From contig JTDE01002931.1 in NCBI GenBank assembly GCA_014338405.1, positions 22,607 to 86,606 of the forward strand: DNA of 64,000 nucleotides. The letters run 5' to 3'. Positions 60,600-64,000 of this stretch are shown here, piece after piece. The notes under the pieces are model-generated. The model was not told the origin of the DNA and did no database searches. It worked only from the letters and a program-made list of their open reading frames with translations. The position numbers and the translations under genes are program-made. Position 1 is the stretch's first letter, and each line of letters opens with the position of its first letter. Source of the DNA: Paragonimus skrjabini miyazakii (lineage: Eukaryota > Platyhelminthes > Trematoda > Plagiorchiida > Troglotrematidae).

Positions 60600-63500
60600 A
60601 GCTGTCCTGTTAGAAGGCGTTTAAAAACAGCAGTGTGGATGGGCGTGAATTCTCCAGCCAGACAGACGGCATCTACCAACGTTGCTCAGCGAGAAGTGAC
60701 CATGTAATCGTTGGAATGCCTTGCGGTTTCCTCCAGATAAAGGCAGTCGTAATGAACAATGCGTCGTGTTGCATCGCTTCGCCGTCATACGGAGTACGCT
60801 GAACAACTAGTAGACATTATATTTTCATTAAATCGATCACTAGTCGCGAAATTGCACACTTTTCAAGTAGGCGCAGCAAGACTACCGCGTTGCTCATGTA
60901 ATCAGCTCATTTAATGCAGGTTAACTAGCAGGGACAACGGTGGTCAAGTACATGAATTTGCAAGGATTTCCACACAAATGGGTCAGGTCTTTGATCAGTA
61001 AAGTCAAACTGAACCTTCCCGTTAGGTGATAATTAGACGTCTTTTTAACACCACAGGTAACTAAGATTGGTAAATGCACTACGCGTTTTCGCTATCCTTA
61101 CGAACACCTTGTCAGCAACATTACAAGCTGATGGCGAGATGACACTACTCAAGCAGGTGAAGTGAGTAACAGTCTTCAGTAGCTTACCTGCAACAGCAAA
61201 GATAGGGTGTGTGACAACCCAATCATGTAACAACACTACACTTTGAAAGTGCGAAATGTGCAAGATACAGCCACATCCCGCAGACAGTTCAGCAGAGACT
61301 AGAAGTCCTCGAAGAAAGAACTAAGCAAAACAATGTCGTCAACATATTCAATGTCAACCACCTCACAATTTGGCAGAGGTTCCACTTTGCGAAATGCGAA
61401 GCCTCCAATTACTCCTTCCAGAATATCAACCATCATATAATTGGAGAGAGGGGTTGAACGCTACTTGAAGAGAAGAACGTGAAATGGATAACTATGGACG
61501 CCCACTCTGTACTCAACGTTCGTACATAACGGCTTCAACAAACTGACGCTACAGTGGGACTGTCCTACAAAGGACACAATCCTAGAGAGCAAACCGAGCG
61601 ACCGAATCAAAAGCAACCTTCAAATTCAAAAATATTGTAGCCGTTGGCTCAGAAAAGGAGTGCCGACGCTTTACCGTGTCACATGGTGACAATATTATAG
61701 ATAAGTCCGGGACTAGACCGGAAACCAGCTTGCTTCGCTCATAGTTGGCTTCCATTATGTTTCAGAAATCGCAGCAACATGACCCGTCGGCATCTAGGAT
61801 GCAACTGAAACAGGTATAACAAATGTGGCTGTCATACGATATTCCGACATGTTTTGAGGATAGGAATAATTGTTGGTAAGCCTTAATCACGAGGCACTTT
61901 TCCAATCTGATATATGGAGCGCTGAAGTGCGAACAGCTCATACAGTAATCCCTATACCACCAATAAAGAATAGAAGGTTTAGACCCCCAGCTCTAATACA
62001 TTGCAATACGTGAAGCTCTAAAGCCACTTCGGTTTCCGACAGAAAGTCACCGGAGATGTCATAACTAAACGCACAATTTCCATCGTCCACAGATGAATAA
62101 GCTGACTCAGGTCAAGTGAACTGTTCCACGAAGTGTTCAGCCTATCTGGCAAGTCGCCGCGATAAGCGGTAATTTTGAGAACAACCTCATGTAGCCTTAC
62201 TAACGCCTTCTCGACGATCAATGCAGCTATGAACCTGGGTGAACTATACTCGACTGTTTCCTAACAGCAATGTATTCTTTATCCCTTTAATTCACCTGGC
62301 CAAGGACGCCTCTTAATAAGCCCGTATCTTAGTTCACGACAGTCTGTCATAGTTGGAAGCTGGGAAATCAATAGGCGTCTGCTCGTAGGTTCTGTTGAAT
62401 CGGCAGAAACCCCCTCTTGCCATAAATGCAATACGTTTTGGAACAGACGTCTTCGCAACAGGTTTGCACAACTGTTCAGATTTCAGTCCAGTACTTGTTC
62501 AGAGCACCCTAGTGAACAGTTTGGTCGTCAGTGCCCTTCGGCAAGTATGTCACACATCCTCGACGCTCAATCGCCAATTGAACGCTTTATGGTTACGATT
62601 GCATGATCTCTAACGCTGAAACAAAGCGGGCACAAACAACAATATGGTCTGAATCAAGATAGCCACTTCGAAATGAACGAAGTTCTTCAACGGAGTGGCA
62701 CCACCGGTAGCTCAAGACAATAAGATTAGAGTGAATCCGTGGTTGGGTTGCATACGTTGGTCTTCAGGCAATGCCGTTTTTTGTGCTGAAGTGCGTAAGT
62801 TGATATGGACAATTCGTGAGATGCGCATAATTGCAGCAACCGATCCCCATTATCACTGCGCCGTGCCGGGACTTCCAATACATAACCCAGTGTGTTGAAA
62901 TCGCCAACAAGTACAAGGATGTCCAGATTTCAGTCTGTCTCAAAAGGTCAAACAGAGCACCACAAAAATGCAATTGGGAGAGTACTTGAACCACTTGAGA
63001 TATATGCAGACATGATAAATCGACATCTCTCTTATCTGTGTAGACTGCAGTACTAAGTCTGACGGCACAACAAGCGAGCACTAACTGAGATCCAATCACG
63101 CAAGCTTATGAGTGAATTAGAGTCCACTGCGTTCCCTATTGCAGCCTGACCGCGAGACCCGGCTTCATCGTCATTAGAGATCCTAAAAAAGAACAGCTGA
63201 TCCACTGCGTTGACCATTAGGATCTCAAATGTGTGTTTTGGAGACACAGCACACTTCCAGCTCGGCAAGACAGCCTGCTGATTTATTTTTCCGACAGTGT
63301 AGACATTATAGGCGCCAATATTCACCTGTTGTCTTGATCACAGGAAACAGATATCGAAAGTGAAGGAAAATGGAAATGAGTGGACTGGTTCACCACAGCG
63401 ACAACTTCGGATAACGCGCGACCGTTTGCGCCGCGAAAGGGAGCTGGTTTGAGGGACCTTATCATGAGCCTCTGGCCCAACGCCTTACCTCCCAGGCAAC

Positions 63501-63770
63501 ATGATACAGGGTTTCCTTGAGGCATTTTATTTGGAGTCAACAACCCAGAAGTCCAATCCATCCGGTATTAATTAACTGGCCCGGCATGAAGGCTAGTGAA
63601 TAAGCCATTGGCGTTTGAGTTTGATCACTGCTGTCTGGAGGAGATGCATTCGAAGCTACAACAGGCTTCTGAGTACTGTAGGTTTTTCGATCGTACAGGG
63701 TAAAACACCAGAAGCAACGGACAACAGTTGGACGACCTGAGTAGTTCTTACCGGAAGGCACCCTTCCTAA
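60600..63770 (-). mobile_element. Near full-length RTE-like LINE, degenerate
   Basis: Minus strand, 5' to 3'. From 63325, MNIGAYNVYTVGKINQQAVL is the start of the APE-type endonuclease, followed by RGQAAIGNAV and LRDWISVSARL. Near 62930 comes LDILVLVGDFNT, the GDFN active-site block. Near 62650, SDHIVVCARF is the C-terminal SDH motif. RT follows: ATIFLNLKVAFDSV (about 61650), LQLYD-like palm residues, VDIEYVDDIVLL (about 61350, catalytic YVDD), VADKVFVRIAKTRSAF (61130), DHRCPC (about 60935), VLRMTAKR, then GRCRLSGW near 60650. Leader sequence 63322-63761 (PAPFRGANGRALSEVVA) precedes it. Domain order and a length of about 3.2 kb match a complete RTE-type element. Many stops and shifts make it inactive. 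It may sit in an intron of the unidentified minus-strand gene. Confidence 0.85.
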
Positions 63771-63925
63771 CCTTTCATCCCTGTTGAGAAGACATCAATG
63801 TCATAGAAATGAACCGGCAGTATACTTATAGTGACTGCCTATCTAAGCACTCTCACGCAGATCACAATGTGACATACCACTCTATGAACCTAACTACTTT
63901 TGATCTAGCTGCTTGTTGGGAAAAG

Positions 63926-63990
63926 GAACTTTTTCCCAAAAATTCGCATTATTTGCAAGGGAAATGGATTTCTTCATTTCCCGGGAACCA
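63926..63990. repeat. Dispersed repeat, copy 2
   Basis: Partner of 57060-57125: AAAAATTCGCATTATTTGCA, then GGATTTCTTCATTTCCCGGG. It lies just beyond the 5' end of the minus-strand LINE and may be part of that LINE's untranslated leader or an independent repeat. Confidence 0.65.
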
Positions 63991-64000
63991 GAAAGCTCGT

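Noticed and set aside
1..64000. Prokaryotic systems such as CRISPR arrays, operons or insertion sequences
   Set aside because: No regularly spaced repeats or dense gene arrays; spliced genes and metazoan retroelements show that the window is eukaryotic.

Overview
This is a eukaryotic window, most likely from a digenean trematode (fluke) with a large, repeat-rich genome. The evidence is a single gene spread over about 48 kb with introns of 2 to 28 kb, no operon-like packing, decayed retroelements of RTE-like, CR1-like and Penelope-like type, and tRNA-derived SINEs that carry a minimal hammerhead ribozyme like those known from schistosome Sm-alpha elements. I cannot fix the genus. There are two runs of N (9953-10052 and 28021-28275).

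Layout. (1) 3323-51664, plus strand: five exons encode the CBS2, CBS3 and CBS4 domains of the gamma (nucleotide-sensing) subunit of AMP-activated protein kinase. CBS1 and the N-terminus are not recognisable in the window and probably lie to the left. Every internal junction is phase 0 with clean GT/AG borders. (2) The introns hold nearly everything else: a Penelope-like element (PLE) with RT and GIY-YIG domains at 4.9-6.0 kb, SINEs at 4.3, 17.6 and 23.3-23.7 kb, an LTR-like block at 26.9-27.3 kb, an inverted repeat straddling the second gap at 28 kb, a CR1-like LINE at 31.7-33.1 kb, a frame-broken pseudogene at 36.1-36.8 kb, RTE-like LINE fragments at 38.2-38.6 and 39.75-40.7 kb, and a pair of PLE copies joined tail to tail at 43.1-43.8 kb. 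(3) 52-56 kb is intergenic and holds a second SINE pair and a LINE scrap. (4) 56.6-59.8 kb, minus strand: the 3' half of an unidentified protein-coding gene, at least five exons with consistent phases, converging on the AMPK gamma gene. (5) 60.3-64 kb: a tRNA-like sequence and an almost full-length but degenerate RTE-like LINE, possibly inside a 5' intron of the unidentified gene.

Functionally the only recognisable cellular gene is the energy-sensor subunit. The most interesting non-coding content is the hammerhead-bearing SINE family: one copy keeps every core nucleotide and all three stems. Several mobile elements here also occur as inverted pairs (SINEs head to head, PLEs tail to tail).
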